Shown: positions 35,094 through 45,581, numbered from the stretch's first letter. The stretch: 64,000 nt of DNA from Nocardioides cremeus (GCF_030518195.1 NZ_JAULSC010000010.1:1-64000), one strand, 5' to 3'. The notes: generated from the letters alone by a model not told the origin. A program made the numbers and translations.

Positions 35094-36246
35094 GTGGTCG
35101 ACGCCCGACGACGTGGCCGCGCGGCTGCGGCCGCGGTGGCGCTCGGGCGAGCTGCTGCGCGCCCGTGCCGAGGGTCGGCCCTTCGAGCCGGTCGAGGTGC
35201 GGCTGCGCGGTCCTCGCGCTCGCGAGCTGGGCGCCGACCTCGAGCGGGTACGCCGCTGGGCCGAGCGCCTGGAGCGGGCGGCGCCCGGTCGCTACGAGCT
35301 CGTCCGCGAGCCCGTCGGGGTGCGCACGGTGGGTCGCAACGAGCTCCCGGCGCGGGCGGTCGTCACCGGCTACGAGCAGGCGTGGCGACTGCTGGACGTG
35401 GCCGACGAGGCCGGACGCCACGCGCGGCTGGTCGGCCTGCTCGCCGGAGATCCGGACCTGCGCTCCTGGGCGCTCGCGCAGCCGCACGCGGCGCTCGGCG
35501 TCGAGGAGGCGCACTGGCCGGGGCTGCTGGCGGCGCTCGAGTGGCTGCGCGCGGCGCGCGGATCGGGGCGCTTCCTGCGCGAGGTCAGCGCCCCCGGGGT
35601 GGACACCAAGCTCGTCGAGCGCCACCGGGGTCTCCTGGCCGCGGTGCTGGGGGTGCCGGGCGCGGCCGACGAGTTCGTCGAGGCGCTGGGCCTGCGGGTG
35701 CGATCCGCGCGGGTGCGGCTGCGGCTCGGCGAGGCGCTGCTCCCGGGGTCGTCGTGGGCCGCGCTGCGCGACGTCACCGCGCCGGTCGAACAGCTGGCTG
35801 CGCTCCCGGTCGCGCCCGCCGCAGCGGTGGTGCTCGAGAACGAGACGACGTTCCTCGCCGCCCCCCTGCCACCGCGCGGCGTCGCGGTCTTCGGTGAGGG
35901 CTTCCGGGTCTCGCGCCTGGGGTCGCTGCCCTGGTTGCGCGACGTGCCGGTGCACTACTGGGGCGACCTCGACACCCACGGGTTCGCGATCCTCGACCGG
36001 CTGCGGGCCTGGTTGCCGCAGACCACCTCGTTCCTGATGGACCGCGACACCCTGCTGGCCCACCGCGAGCGGTGGGGGAGCGAGCCGAGCCCGACCACCG
36101 CGGCGCTGACGCGGCTCACCGACGCCGAGCAGGCGACGTACGAGGACCTGGTCGGCGACCGGTACGCCGACCGGGTGCGACTGGAGCAGGAGCGCATCGA
36201 CTGGGCGTGGGCGCTCGAGCGCTGGCCGGACGGCACAGCCGGCTGA
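35086..36246 (+). CDS. jetD: Wadjet nuclease JetD (DUF3322/DUF2220)
   Basis: A 386-residue protein with N-terminal DUF3322 and C-terminal DUF2220, a Toprim-type nuclease related to topoisomerase VI subunit A. Metal-binding motifs are visible: ENETTF near residue 249 and [15 protein letters not shown] near 290 (the Asp pair). JetD nicks or cuts plasmid DNA after the JetABC motor has tested its size and topology. GTG 35086 overlaps the jetC stop, so translation is coupled. With an apparently intact active site this makes a full type I Wadjet set. Confidence 0.92.
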   Translation: MAEWSTPDDVAARLRPRWRSGELLRARAEGRPFEPVEVRLRGPRARELGADLERVRRWAERLERAAPGRYELVREPVGVRTVGRNELPARAVVTGYEQAWRLLDVADEAGRHARLVGLLAGDPDLRSWALAQPHAALGVEEAHWPGLLAALEWLRAARGSGRFLREVSAPGVDTKLVERHRGLLAAVLGVPGAADEFVEALGLRVRSARVRLRLGEALLPGSSWAALRDVTAPVEQLAALPVAPAAAVVLENETTFLAAPLPPRGVAVFGEGFRVSRLGSLPWLRDVPVHYWGDLDTHGFAILDRLRAWLPQTTSFLMDRDTLLAHRERWGSEPSPTTAALTRLTDAEQATYEDLVGDRYADRVRLEQERIDWAWALERWPDGTAG

Positions 36247-36281
36247 GAGCGGCGGACCGGGCCGCCGCGGCGTCATCGCGC

Positions 36282-36329
36282 ATGCGTTCCGTGCATGCTG
36301 TGGTGCTGCACGAAACGCATGGCTACACT
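36282..36329 (+). promoter_or_regulatory. Promoter and inverted-repeat operator of the RES toxin-antitoxin operon
   Basis: ATGCGTTCCGTGC (36282-36294) and GCACGAAACGCAT (36308-36320) form a 13-bp inverted repeat with one mismatch and a 13-nt spacer. TACACT (36324-36329) follows as the -10 box, 20 nt before the antitoxin ATG. This is the layout expected for autoregulation by the antitoxin/toxin complex. Confidence 0.65.
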
Positions 36330-36349
36330 AGATGCTCTGGAGGTGGGCG

Positions 36350-36901
36350 ATGGCGACGCACGCACGCACGGCCGACGACGATCTCGTCGAGTTCAGGGGT
36401 GAGGCCGACCGACTGGCGCGGGTCCACGAGGAGATGCTGGCGTCCGTGGCTGCCCTGGGTCCTGCGATGCACGCCGTCGCCCGCGGGGCGTCGCCCCAGC
36501 TGGCGCGTGCCACCCAGGCACAGGAGAACCTGTACGACCGCATCGATGCGCAGTTCGGGCTCCTCGACTCGGCAGCCGCGGGGCGGCGACTCGGCTCGAG
36601 CGCCGGGCGCCCCGGCAACGCCGCCCTCCAGGCGCGTGCCGAGGGGAGGCTGGTGGCTCTCAAGCGTGGTGCCCGCCTCTACTTCCCCGGTTTCCAGTTC
36701 GACGCGGACGGTCGCCCGCTCGCGGTGATCGGCGACCTCGTCCAGACGGCCGCGGCGGCGGGCCGCTCCGAGCGTGGCCTGGTCGAGTGGCTCGGCAGCC
36801 CGAGCAGCTTCTTCGACGGGGTCCCGCCTGCTGCCTACCTCGCTGACGACCCGACCGCGGTGGCGGAGGCGGCCAGTTCCGCGTTCGGAACCGCCTGGTG
36901 A
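36350..36901 (+). CDS. RES-Xre type antitoxin (MbcA/ParS-like)
   Basis: A 183-residue protein upstream of the RES toxin. The centre and C-terminus match MbcA/Xre-type antitoxins: an HTH-like LVALKRGARLYFPGFQFDADGRPL, then a C-terminal domain with LVEWLGSPSSFFDG and ADDPTAVAEAA. The N-terminal 70 residues are helical. ATG 36350 has GGAGG 8 nt upstream. It overlaps the toxin gene by 4 bp (GTGA), as usual for such pairs. It should neutralise the toxin by plugging its active site and repress the operon through the inverted repeat upstream. Confidence 0.8.
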   Translation: MATHARTADDDLVEFRGEADRLARVHEEMLASVAALGPAMHAVARGASPQLARATQAQENLYDRIDAQFGLLDSAAAGRRLGSSAGRPGNAALQARAEGRLVALKRGARLYFPGFQFDADGRPLAVIGDLVQTAAAAGRSERGLVEWLGSPSSFFDGVPPAAYLADDPTAVAEAASSAFGTAW

Positions 36902-37533
36902 GGGCTGCTCGCCGATCCCTGCCCCGACCGCCCGACCCGTTCACGCCCGCGGTGTCCGTGCTGCGCGCCGGGACACGTCTCTACCGGGTCCACGACAATG
37001 CGTTCACCGTGGCGCAGTTCAACCCCGGTGTCGGAGGGCCGTCCCGGTTCGCCTTCTTCGGCGACCCGGTGGTGCCGGTCCTCTACACCGCGATGAGCGA
37101 GGAGGCGGCGGTCGCGGAGACCCTGCTGCGCGACGTGCCGGCCACCGGAGGCGTGCTGAGCCACGACGACTACGCACGCCGGGTCATGGGTCGCCTGACG
37201 GTGCAGCGCGACCTGCGCCTGGCGGCCCTCCACGGACTGGGGCTGCGACGGCTCGGTGTCACCGACACCGATGTGGTCGACGTGCACGGTCCGGGGGTCT
37301 ACGCCCAGACCGTCCACTGGGCGCGCGCGGCGCACGCGGCCGGTTACGACGGGCTCGAGTGGATGTCGAGCCGGTGCAACGACACGCAGGCCCAGGTCAT
37401 CTTCGGGGACCGGGCGGGCGACGCCCTCGCCCAGGACCCGACGTACGGCCGGGTGCTCGCAGTCGGCACGGACTTCAACTGGTTGGTGGACCTCTGCGCC
37501 CCGCTCCGTGTCGACGTCATGCCACCGTCCTGA
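36898..37533 (+). CDS. RES-domain toxin (MbcT-like)
   Basis: A 211-residue RES-domain protein. The RES signature residues are visible: Arg and Tyr in GTRLYRVHD, the FNPGVGGPSRFAFFGD loop, VLYTAMSEEAAVAETLL (Tyr and Glu) and WMSSRCNDTQAQVIFGDR with Ser and Arg. Family members degrade NAD+ or ADP-ribosylate targets and stop growth; MbcT is the mycobacterial example. It is coupled to the antitoxin and lies 0.65 kb after the Wadjet operon, so the two may act as layered defence. The length is normal. Confidence 0.85.
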   Translation: MRAARRSLPRPPDPFTPAVSVLRAGTRLYRVHDNAFTVAQFNPGVGGPSRFAFFGDPVVPVLYTAMSEEAAVAETLLRDVPATGGVLSHDDYARRVMGRLTVQRDLRLAALHGLGLRRLGVTDTDVVDVHGPGVYAQTVHWARAAHAAGYDGLEWMSSRCNDTQAQVIFGDRAGDALAQDPTYGRVLAVGTDFNWLVDLCAPLRVDVMPPS

Positions 37534-37558
37534 GCGACGCGCTGTGCTCGGGACGCGC

Positions 37559-38728
37559 TCAGCCGGCCGCCTCGCCCGCGGCGTCGCACCAGACCGCCAT
37601 CTCCTGGCAGCGGGCGCGGGCCAGCGGGGGCACGGCGGCGGCCAGGTCGTCCCAGGCGAGCAGGTGCTGTGGCGTCGCGAACCGCGCCAGCCGCTCGTGA
37701 TTGAGCAGCGGGTCGAGCATCAGCTCGGCGATGCGGTGCCGGTGGTCGAGCACCCGCTCGGGGTGGTCGCGGGCCATCCGCAGGGCCGTGGCGACGGCCT
37801 GGCCGACGAGGGTGTCGGGTCGCTGGTCCGGCCGCTCGCCCATCGGCAGGCCGAGCAGCGAGACCCACGAGCGGTGCGGCAGGTCGGCGGTGAGCGACGC
37901 GTCGGGCTGCAGCGTGCACCCCGCGGGCAGGCGACCACTGGCGATGCGGGTGCCGAGGATCTCCGCCCACCCCGGAGGCCTGCCAGCGACCGCGGCAGCG
38001 GTCGGCTTGTCGACCACGAGCGGTCGGCCTTCGAGCACCAGACCGGGCTCGTCGTCGATCGGCACCAGCCGGCCCAGCACGTAGGCGCCCTCGGGCACCT
38101 GCTCGCCGAGCCCCAGGTCGAGGACCTCGCGGGGCGCCCCGGTGCGCGCGTCGTGCAGGGTGCGCACCTCGTCGTCGACCCCACCGACCCGGTAGCCGCC
38201 CATCGCGGCATGGCTCCACCGGGTCACCGGCCCGGCGCGCTCCACGAGCCCAGGGGCGAGGCCGACGGGTGGCGGGATGGGCAGGAGCAGGTCGTGGAGC
38301 CCGCGGAGCTCGTAGACCTCGAGCTGGCGCACCATCCAGTCGCGGCCCCACAGCTGGGAGGTCGCCTGCTCCGGGTAGGTGAGGTCGAGCGCCTCGAGGT
38401 CGACCCCGTGCGGGTGCGCCAGGGCCATGCCGGCCTCGAGGGCGAGCTTCGAGCGGTGCTGGTCGACGCTGTGGCGACGCGCCACCACGGTCAGCCAGCG
38501 TGCCACCAGCCAGCCCGGTGCGTCGTCGCCGAGCGCGGCCAGCACCTCCAGCTGATCGCCGTAGGTGGAGTCGCGGAACATCGGCACCTGCCGGTAGTGG
38601 CGCAGCGCCGCGGCCCAGTCGCCGCGGCGCTCGGCGGCCTGGGAGGCGGCGAACGCCTCGTGGTGCTCCGGCGACATCTGGCTCGCGATGGACCGGTAGG
38701 GGCGGGTGGGCTTCGGGCATCGGCTCAT
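37559..38728 (-). CDS. Uncharacterised protein
   Basis: A 389-residue soluble protein that I do not recognise. The N-terminal part looks helical and TPR-like (AFAASQAAERRGDWAAALRHYRQVP, residues 27-51), followed by mixed segments with LWGRDWMVRQLEVYELRGLHDLL and a C-terminal part ending in MAVWCDAAGEA. No signal peptide, membrane helix or catalytic motif is apparent. It runs convergent to the RES toxin with 25 nt between stops, so it is not part of that operon. The upstream MFS gene is on the same strand, 45 nt away. Confidence 0.6.
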   Translation of the reverse strand: MSRCPKPTRPYRSIASQMSPEHHEAFAASQAAERRGDWAAALRHYRQVPMFRDSTYGDQLEVLAALGDDAPGWLVARWLTVVARRHSVDQHRSKLALEAGMALAHPHGVDLEALDLTYPEQATSQLWGRDWMVRQLEVYELRGLHDLLLPIPPPVGLAPGLVERAGPVTRWSHAAMGGYRVGGVDDEVRTLHDARTGAPREVLDLGLGEQVPEGAYVLGRLVPIDDEPGLVLEGRPLVVDKPTAAAVAGRPPGWAEILGTRIASGRLPAGCTLQPDASLTADLPHRSWVSLLGLPMGERPDQRPDTLVGQAVATALRMARDHPERVLDHRHRIAELMLDPLLNHERLARFATPQHLLAWDDLAAAVPPLARARCQEMAVWCDAAGEAAG

Positions 38729-38773
38729 GGCCCGACCCTGCTCGCCCCGCGGGCCCGGTGGCGGGGGGCACGT

Positions 38774-40204
38774 TCAGCCTGTGGAGAGCGGCTCGTCGAG
38801 GGTGACCTGTGGACGAGGAGTGGCCCGGTCCAGCACCACCGCGCCCACCCCGGCCACCACCCACACTGAGGCCAGGGTCAGCAGCGCGGCCCGGAACCCG
38901 CCCGCGCCACCGCCGTACGCCGCGACCAGCGCGATGCTCAGCGCGCTGCCGACGGTGAAGCCCAGGTAGCGCAGCACCTGGTTGAACGCCACCGCCGAGC
39001 CGGTCTCGGCGCGCGGCACGTGCGGCACCATCAGCACCGCTAGGCTGGAGAAGGTGAACCCCGATCCGGCGCCGCCGAGGGCCATCACCACCAGCGCCTG
39101 CCACAGGTGGTCGTGGAAGAGGCCCAGGCCCAGCGTCGCGGCCAGGAACATGGAGCAGCCGATGGGCAGCAGCCAGCGCGGCCCCAGCCGGCGGCGGACC
39201 TGGGTGGCGAGCTGGTTGCCGAGCACGCTCATCAGGGAGTAGGGCACCAGGATCAGCCCCGCGACCAGCACCGAGCGGTCGAGCCCGAAGCCCGGCTCGT
39301 CGGCGCGCACCAGCACCACCACCAGCGTCAGCAGCGCGTACATGCCCAGCCCCGCGACCGCCGCCACCAGGTTGGGCGCGGCGATGCCCGGTCGGGTCGC
39401 CAGGCGCAGGTCGACCAGCGGGGTCGGGCTGCGCAGCGTCGCGCGCACCCACACCGCCAGGCCGAGCACCCCGACCACGGCCAGGCCCAGCACCCGCGCG
39501 GACGTCCAGCCCCACACCTCGCCCTCGGTGACCGCGAGCAGCACCGCGAGCATCGCCACGCTCAGCAGCAGCGCTCCCCACCAGTCCACCCGCGCCGGGG
39601 TCTCGTCGGCGCTGCCGGGCAGGTGGCGCCACGCCAGCAACCAGGTCAGCCCGGTCATCAGCGTGCCCAGTGCGTACGCCGCCCCCAGCCCACCGAGCTG
39701 CGCCACCAGCGCGGTCAGCGGGTAGCCCAGCCCGGCACCCGCCACCGTCGTCACCGACAGCAGCGCTATCGCCCGGTCCTGCCGCTCGGTGCGCAGCGCG
39801 TCGCGGGCCACCGCGATCGCCAGCGGCAGCAGCGCCATCCCGACGCCCTGCAGCGCCCGCCCCGCGACCAGCACCCCGAAGCCCTCGCCCAGCGCGGCCG
39901 AGACCGCCGAGACCACCGTGCCGAGCGTCACCACGCCCAGGCCGACCAGGATCGTGGGCCGGCGCAGCCGCCCGCTCGCGAACCGGCCCACCACCGGGGT
40001 CGCCACCGCCCCGGCCAGCAGCGCCGCGGTCAGCGACCACTGCGCGGTGCCCAGCCTGACGTCGTACGCCGCCGCGACGCTGGGCACCAGCGGCGCGCCC
40101 AGGCTGCTGACCACCGCGGTGATCGTCGTCAGCAGCGCCAGCGTCGGCAGCAGCGCCCGCGACGGGACGGCGCCGACCTGCGGGACGGTGCGGGGGCTCA
40201 CCAC
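38774..40204 (-). CDS. MFS transporter (DHA2-like exporter)
   Basis: A 476-residue major facilitator with about 14 hydrophobic helices. Recognisable: VGRFASGRLRRPTILVG after helix 2, GRALQGVGMALLPLAIAVARD in helix 4, and FNQVLRYLGFTVGSALS in the later half. It is related in type to the exporter at 14380-15762 but not close in sequence. It probably exports a hydrophobic compound by proton antiport. The start GTG 40204 (or 40201) lies 49 nt from the divergent coiled-coil gene. Confidence 0.85.
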   Translation of the reverse strand: MVSPRTVPQVGAVPSRALLPTLALLTTITAVVSSLGAPLVPSVAAAYDVRLGTAQWSLTAALLAGAVATPVVGRFASGRLRRPTILVGLGVVTLGTVVSAVSAALGEGFGVLVAGRALQGVGMALLPLAIAVARDALRTERQDRAIALLSVTTVAGAGLGYPLTALVAQLGGLGAAYALGTLMTGLTWLLAWRHLPGSADETPARVDWWGALLLSVAMLAVLLAVTEGEVWGWTSARVLGLAVVGVLGLAVWVRATLRSPTPLVDLRLATRPGIAAPNLVAAVAGLGMYALLTLVVVLVRADEPGFGLDRSVLVAGLILVPYSLMSVLGNQLATQVRRRLGPRWLLPIGCSMFLAATLGLGLFHDHLWQALVVMALGGAGSGFTFSSLAVLMVPHVPRAETGSAVAFNQVLRYLGFTVGSALSIALVAAYGGGAGGFRAALLTLASVWVVAGVGAVVLDRATPRPQVTLDEPLSTG

Positions 40205-40252
40205 CCGAACCTAGGCGGTCGCTCCCTCATCAGGGCTCACTAGGGTGGTCGG

Positions 40253-41233
40253 GTGAGCCAGCCCACGTCGGACCCCGCGCTCGACCCGCACCGCGTCCAG
40301 GCCGAGCTCGAGGCGGCCCTCGAGGCCGCGGCCGAGCACGCCCGGCTGACCCACCGGCTGGCGGCCGCCGACGCCGAGCTCGCCGACGCCGAGGCGCAGG
40401 TGGCCGAGGCCCGCTCGCGGTTGGCCGACGAGAGCGCCGACGTGGAGCGCCTGGAGACCTTCAGCCCCACCCGCATCTGGGCCGGGCTGCGCGGCAGCCG
40501 CGAGTCCGACCTCGACCGCGAGCGCGCCGAGCAGCAGCAGGCCGAGTACACCGTCGCGGTGGTCGAGCTGCGCCGCGACCGGGCCCGTGAGGCGTGTGCG
40601 TCGCTGCGAGCGGCGTACGACGCGCTGGGCGACGTGGCCGCACGCCGCAGCGCGGCCCTCGACGCCAAGCAGGCGTGGCTGCTCGCGACCGGCGCGCCCC
40701 AGGCCGAGGAGCTGGCCCAGGTGGCCGCCGACCTCGGCGCGATCCGCTCCACCACGACCGAGCTGGGCGAGGCGCTTGAGGCCTGCGACATCGCCCTCGA
40801 CACCCTGGCCCAGGCCGACAACCTGCTCAGCTCGGCGCGCGGCTGGTCGACCGCCGACACGTTCTTCGATGGCGGGCTGCTCACCGACATGGTCAAGTAC
40901 GACCGGATGGACCAGGCGCAGGCGCTGATGCGCCGCGCCGACGACGCCCTCTCCGACCTGGGCGTCGAGCTCGCCGACGTCGGCATGGAGCCGGTCGGTG
41001 GCGTCGAGATCACCCAGCTGGTGCGGGCCTTCGACGTCTGGTTCGACAACATCTTCAGCGACTGGGCCGTGCGCGAGCGGATCGGCGAGGCCGCCGCCCG
41101 GGTCGCCGAGGCGCGCGGAGCCGTCGGCGAGGTGCGCCGCCGACTGGTCGACCGGCTGCTGCAGGCCGAGTCGCGTGAGGCGGTGCTGGTGGGGCGGCGT
41201 CAGGAGCTGCTGGGCACAGACGGTCCGGGATAG
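40253..41233 (+). CDS. Coiled-coil protein of unknown function
   Basis: A 326-residue soluble, acidic and highly helical protein. Coiled coils cover residues about 15-75 and 85-190, and a more compact C-terminal part contains GWSTADTFFDGGLLTDMVKYDRMDQA and FDVWFDNIFSDWAVRERI. It is recurrent in actinobacteria as I recall, with no assigned role. GTG 40253 is 6 nt after TAGGGT (40241-40246), a leaderless pattern. The TAG stop lies inside a repeat (41227-41293). Confidence 0.65.
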   Translation: MSQPTSDPALDPHRVQAELEAALEAAAEHARLTHRLAAADAELADAEAQVAEARSRLADESADVERLETFSPTRIWAGLRGSRESDLDRERAEQQQAEYTVAVVELRRDRAREACASLRAAYDALGDVAARRSAALDAKQAWLLATGAPQAEELAQVAADLGAIRSTTTELGEALEACDIALDTLAQADNLLSSARGWSTADTFFDGGLLTDMVKYDRMDQAQALMRRADDALSDLGVELADVGMEPVGGVEITQLVRAFDVWFDNIFSDWAVRERIGEAAARVAEARGAVGEVRRRLVDRLLQAESREAVLVGRRQELLGTDGPG

Positions 41234-41293
41234 TCCCTGACCTTGCGCACCGCGACACGCGGGTCGGATGTGTGGAACGCCTGGGACTATCCC
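41227..41293. terminator. Inverted repeat carrying the stop codons of both convergent genes
   Basis: GGGATAGTCCC (41227-41237) and GGGACTATCCC (41283-41293) are perfect complements. TAG 41231-41233 ends the coiled-coil gene, and the TAG on the minus strand at 41287-41289 ends the phosphatase gene. The spacer contains CACCGCGACACGCGGGT, shared with 53193-53252. It probably terminates both transcripts. Confidence 0.75.
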
Positions 41294-42054
41294 CGGTCCG
41301 GCCCCAGCAGGTGCCGCTCGAGACCCGCCAGCTCGGCGTCGGTGAGCCCGTGGGCGCGCAGGTAGGCCCGCGCCCCGCCGTACGTCTGCTCGACCAGGCG
41401 CAGGAAGCGCCGCATCGTCTCGGGCGTGGAGCCGAACGCTTCGGCGGGCAGCGCCGCCAGCCGCTCCTGGTAGGACGGCAGCCGCGTGAACTGCTCGCGC
41501 AGCAGCGGCATCGCCTGCTCGGTGCGGGCGTAGTCGGCGACCACGTCGTCCTCGTGCACCCCCACCGCGGCCAGGGTCAGCGCGACCGCGGTGCCGGTGC
41601 GGTCCTTGCCGGCGGTGCAGTGCGCGAGCACCGCGCTGCGCCCCGGGTCGCCCACCAGCCGCGCGAAGGCGACCAGCGATTCGGGGGAGTGCTCGGTGAA
41701 GCGCAGGTAGTGCGCGGCCACCCACTCGCTCTGATGGGCGGAGTCGAAGTCCCAGCGGGCCTCGCCCGCGTGCACCTCGAGGTGCTCGACCGCGACCGCG
41801 TCGAAGGCTGCGCTGGTGGCCTCGGCCGCCTCCTTCTCGCTGCGCAGATCGACCCGGGTCGCGACCCCGAGCTCGTCGACCAGCCGCGCCACCTGCTCCT
41901 CGTCGACGAACGCCGGCGTCGCGCAGCGCAGCAGCACCCCGGGCCGCACCGTGCGGCCGTCGGTGGTGCGCAGCCCGCCGACGTCGCGCAGGTTCAGCAG
42001 GTCGGGCGCGATGTCTGGGCCCATGTGGGAGGCGGGGGAGGGTGCGGTGCTCAC
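41287..42054 (-). CDS. Tyrosine-protein phosphatase (PtpB-like)
   Basis: A 255-residue phosphatase of the DSP/PtpB type. The P-loop is AVLAHCTAGKDRTGTAVAL (Cys nucleophile and Arg of CX5R near residues 144-150), with an N-terminal NLRDVGGLRTTDGRTVRPGVLLR and a general-acid/variable-loop region ahead. It resembles the mycobacterial PtpB family of phospho-Tyr/Ser and phosphoinositide phosphatases. No signal peptide is present. GTG 42054 overlaps the stop of the upstream membrane protein gene (GTGA), so the two are coupled. Confidence 0.85.
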   Translation of the reverse strand: MSTAPSPASHMGPDIAPDLLNLRDVGGLRTTDGRTVRPGVLLRCATPAFVDEEQVARLVDELGVATRVDLRSEKEAAEATSAAFDAVAVEHLEVHAGEARWDFDSAHQSEWVAAHYLRFTEHSPESLVAFARLVGDPGRSAVLAHCTAGKDRTGTAVALTLAAVGVHEDDVVADYARTEQAMPLLREQFTRLPSYQERLAALPAEAFGSTPETMRRFLRLVEQTYGGARAYLRAHGLTDAELAGLERHLLGPDRG

Positions 42055-42413
42055 GCCCCCGATCGTCCCTGGTCGGTGGTTGCCGACCGGCCCCCGGGTC
42101 GGCCGCTCGCGACGGCGGCGGCCAGCGCCGGCAGCAGCAGCACCACGCCCAGCAGCCGCAGGTAGCGCAGCGGCACCAGCAGGCCGTGCTCGTAGAGCAG
42201 GCGCCCCAGCCCCTGCGTGCCGAGCTCGACCGCGACCAGCTCGACGGCGTAGACGACCTGCACCGCGCCCCACAGCACTCCGCTCGCGACGAGGAACCAC
42301 GCACCAGCGCGGCCGCGGCGCAACGCCACCAGGCCGAGCACCAGGACGCCCAGCGCCACCACGGTCTCGACGAGCAGGGGGAGGGAGGCCTCGAGGAAGA
42401 AGTCACCAGCCAT
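42051..42413 (-). CDS. Four-helix membrane protein
   Basis: A 120-residue membrane protein with hydrophobic segments around residues 10-32, 38-58 and 82-104 and a charged C-terminus (SGRPGGRSATTDQG). I know no family. ATG 42413 is preferred because AAGGTG lies 7 nt upstream; an in-frame ATG at 42434 is less well placed. It overlaps the phosphatase start by 4 bp, so it is the first gene of a two-gene operon and may be a membrane partner of the phosphatase. Confidence 0.6.
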   Translation of the reverse strand: MAGDFFLEASLPLLVETVVALGVLVLGLVALRRGRAGAWFLVASGVLWGAVQVVYAVELVAVELGTQGLGRLLYEHGLLVPLRYLRLLGVVLLLPALAAAVASGRPGGRSATTDQGRSGA

Positions 42414-42446
42414 GGCCCGCACCTTGCCACGCACGCCGCAACGGCG

Positions 42447-42479
42447 AGCGCCCCGCTCCCACGAGGGGAGCGGGGCGCT
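42447..42479 (-). terminator. Hairpin terminator of typA
   Basis: AGCGCCCCGCTCCC (42447-42460) and GGGAGCGGGGCGCT (42466-42479) form a perfect 14-bp stem with a 5-nt loop, 37 nt beyond the typA stop on the minus strand and before the membrane protein gene. Confidence 0.75.
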
Positions 42480-42515
42480 GCGGCGTACGGCGTCAGTGCC
42501 GGGCCGTTCCTGGGG

Positions 42516-44414
<1,899 letters not shown>

Positions 44415-44508
44415 GCGGGAGCGGCGTCGCTTTCGATTGACGAAACGGCCGGTTCCGGCCTCGACGATTCTACCGACGGCGGCGTCGTACGCCGATTCGT
44501 GCGACCTG

Positions 44509-44603
44509 CAGGAGTCCCCGGCCGACCGGGGACTCCGTCACTTGTGGGGTGTTGCAACCCCTGACAAGCGCAGGAGTACCCGGCTGGCCGGGGACTCCGT
44601 CAC
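44509..44603. repeat. Palindromic repeat cluster between heliorhodopsin gene and typA
   Basis: Two 33-nt near-identical units (44509-44541 and 44571-44603) each form an 11-bp hairpin GGAGTCCCCGG / CCGGGGACTCC and end in GTCAC. Between them lies CTTGTGGGGTGTTGCAACCCCTGACAAG-like hairpin (core GGGGTGTTGCAACCCC, 44546-44561). The core matches that of 15810-15825. The set probably terminates the heliorhodopsin transcript. Confidence 0.75.
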
Positions 44604-44618
44604 GCGTGTCAAACCGCC

Positions 44619-45419
44619 TCAGCCGGCCAGCGAGCCGCCGAAGATCTGCCAGGCCAGCAGGCTCTTGGCGACCAGGCTGAGCACCAGGTAGGCCTTCTCG
44701 CCGAAGGCGTAGGAGCGCCACGGGCCGACCTGCTTGTACTGCAGCCACTGGTTGACGCCGAAGCTCATGAAGAAGACGAACAGCGAGCCGACGATGCCGT
44801 AGACGAACCCGGGCACGGTGTCGGCGCCGACGGTGTTGACCACGATCGCGACCCACGGGGCGATGCCGGCCAGGGTGCCGAACCAGAAGGGCAGCATCGT
44901 CGTGTGCTCGCGCCCGGGCGGGTTCATCACCTCCTGGACCCAGCCGAAGAGGATCATCGAGACGTTGGCACCGATGATCGCGATCAGCGCCTCGATGCCG
45001 GTGATGCCGTTGTAGAAGGCGATCAGGATGATCATCAGCGTTGCGCTGACCGAGTACTCCACCCAGCGGAACCGGTTGATGCCGTTGTGCAGATCCTGTT
45101 CGTAGCGCCCGCGCAGCACCGTGCCGGTCAGTCCGTGGTCGAGCGCGGCGAGCAGCAGGAACGCCGCGATCGCCCAGCCGATGCGCACGTCGAAGAGCGC
45201 CTCGGGCGCCGGCGGCGGCGTACCGGGCGGGCCCTGCGGGAACGAGGAGGTGACGCTGATCGCGAAGCCGCTGGCCAGCACCAGCACCGCCACCGCCTGG
45301 GCGGCGTGCAGCACGGTGAGGCCGATGTTCCAGCGCTTGAGGGAGGCTAGGGCCTCGTCGGTGACGCCGCTGGCCACCGGCCGCTCCCGCTCGGGCGAGA
45401 CGTGCTTCGCGTGCGTCAT
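44619..45419 (-). CDS. Heliorhodopsin
   Basis: A 266-residue seven-helix protein matching heliorhodopsins, microbial retinal proteins with inverted membrane topology (N-terminus inside). Key residues are in place: the retinal lysine Lys252 in [12 protein letters not shown] and the counterion Glu121 in [13 protein letters not shown]. Other family segments are [58 protein letters not shown] and [17 protein letters not shown]. It is not a known pump; light-signal, transport or enzyme-partner roles are proposed for the family. No retinal-synthesis gene is in the window. ATG 45419; AAGGAG is 12 nt upstream. Confidence 0.92.
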   Translation of the reverse strand: MTHAKHVSPERERPVASGVTDEALASLKRWNIGLTVLHAAQAVAVLVLASGFAISVTSSFPQGPPGTPPPAPEALFDVRIGWAIAAFLLLAALDHGLTGTVLRGRYEQDLHNGINRFRWVEYSVSATLMIILIAFYNGITGIEALIAIIGANVSMILFGWVQEVMNPPGREHTTMLPFWFGTLAGIAPWVAIVVNTVGADTVPGFVYGIVGSLFVFFMSFGVNQWLQYKQVGPWRSYAFGEKAYLVLSLVAKSLLAWQIFGGSLAG

Positions 45420-45452
45420 CGGACCACCAGCTCCTTGCCGTCCATCGCTACC

Positions 45453-45471
45453 TCGGTGGCGTCGCCACCGA
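45453..45471. promoter_or_regulatory. Small perfect hairpin in the heliorhodopsin leader
   Basis: TCGGTGGC-gtc-GCCACCGA is a perfect 8-bp inverted repeat 34 nt upstream of the heliorhodopsin ATG, between it and the divergent PPOX gene. It could be an operator or a 5' leader hairpin. No regulator is adjacent. Confidence 0.35.
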
Positions 45472-45581
45472 TGGCTCCCAGCATGGCCCCACGACCCACG
45501 TGTGGGGCATCGCTGCAGGTAGGCGCGGCGGTTCGCCCCGAGCCCCTTGCGGGTGGGCGGGGCATGGCTATCGTCGCGGGC

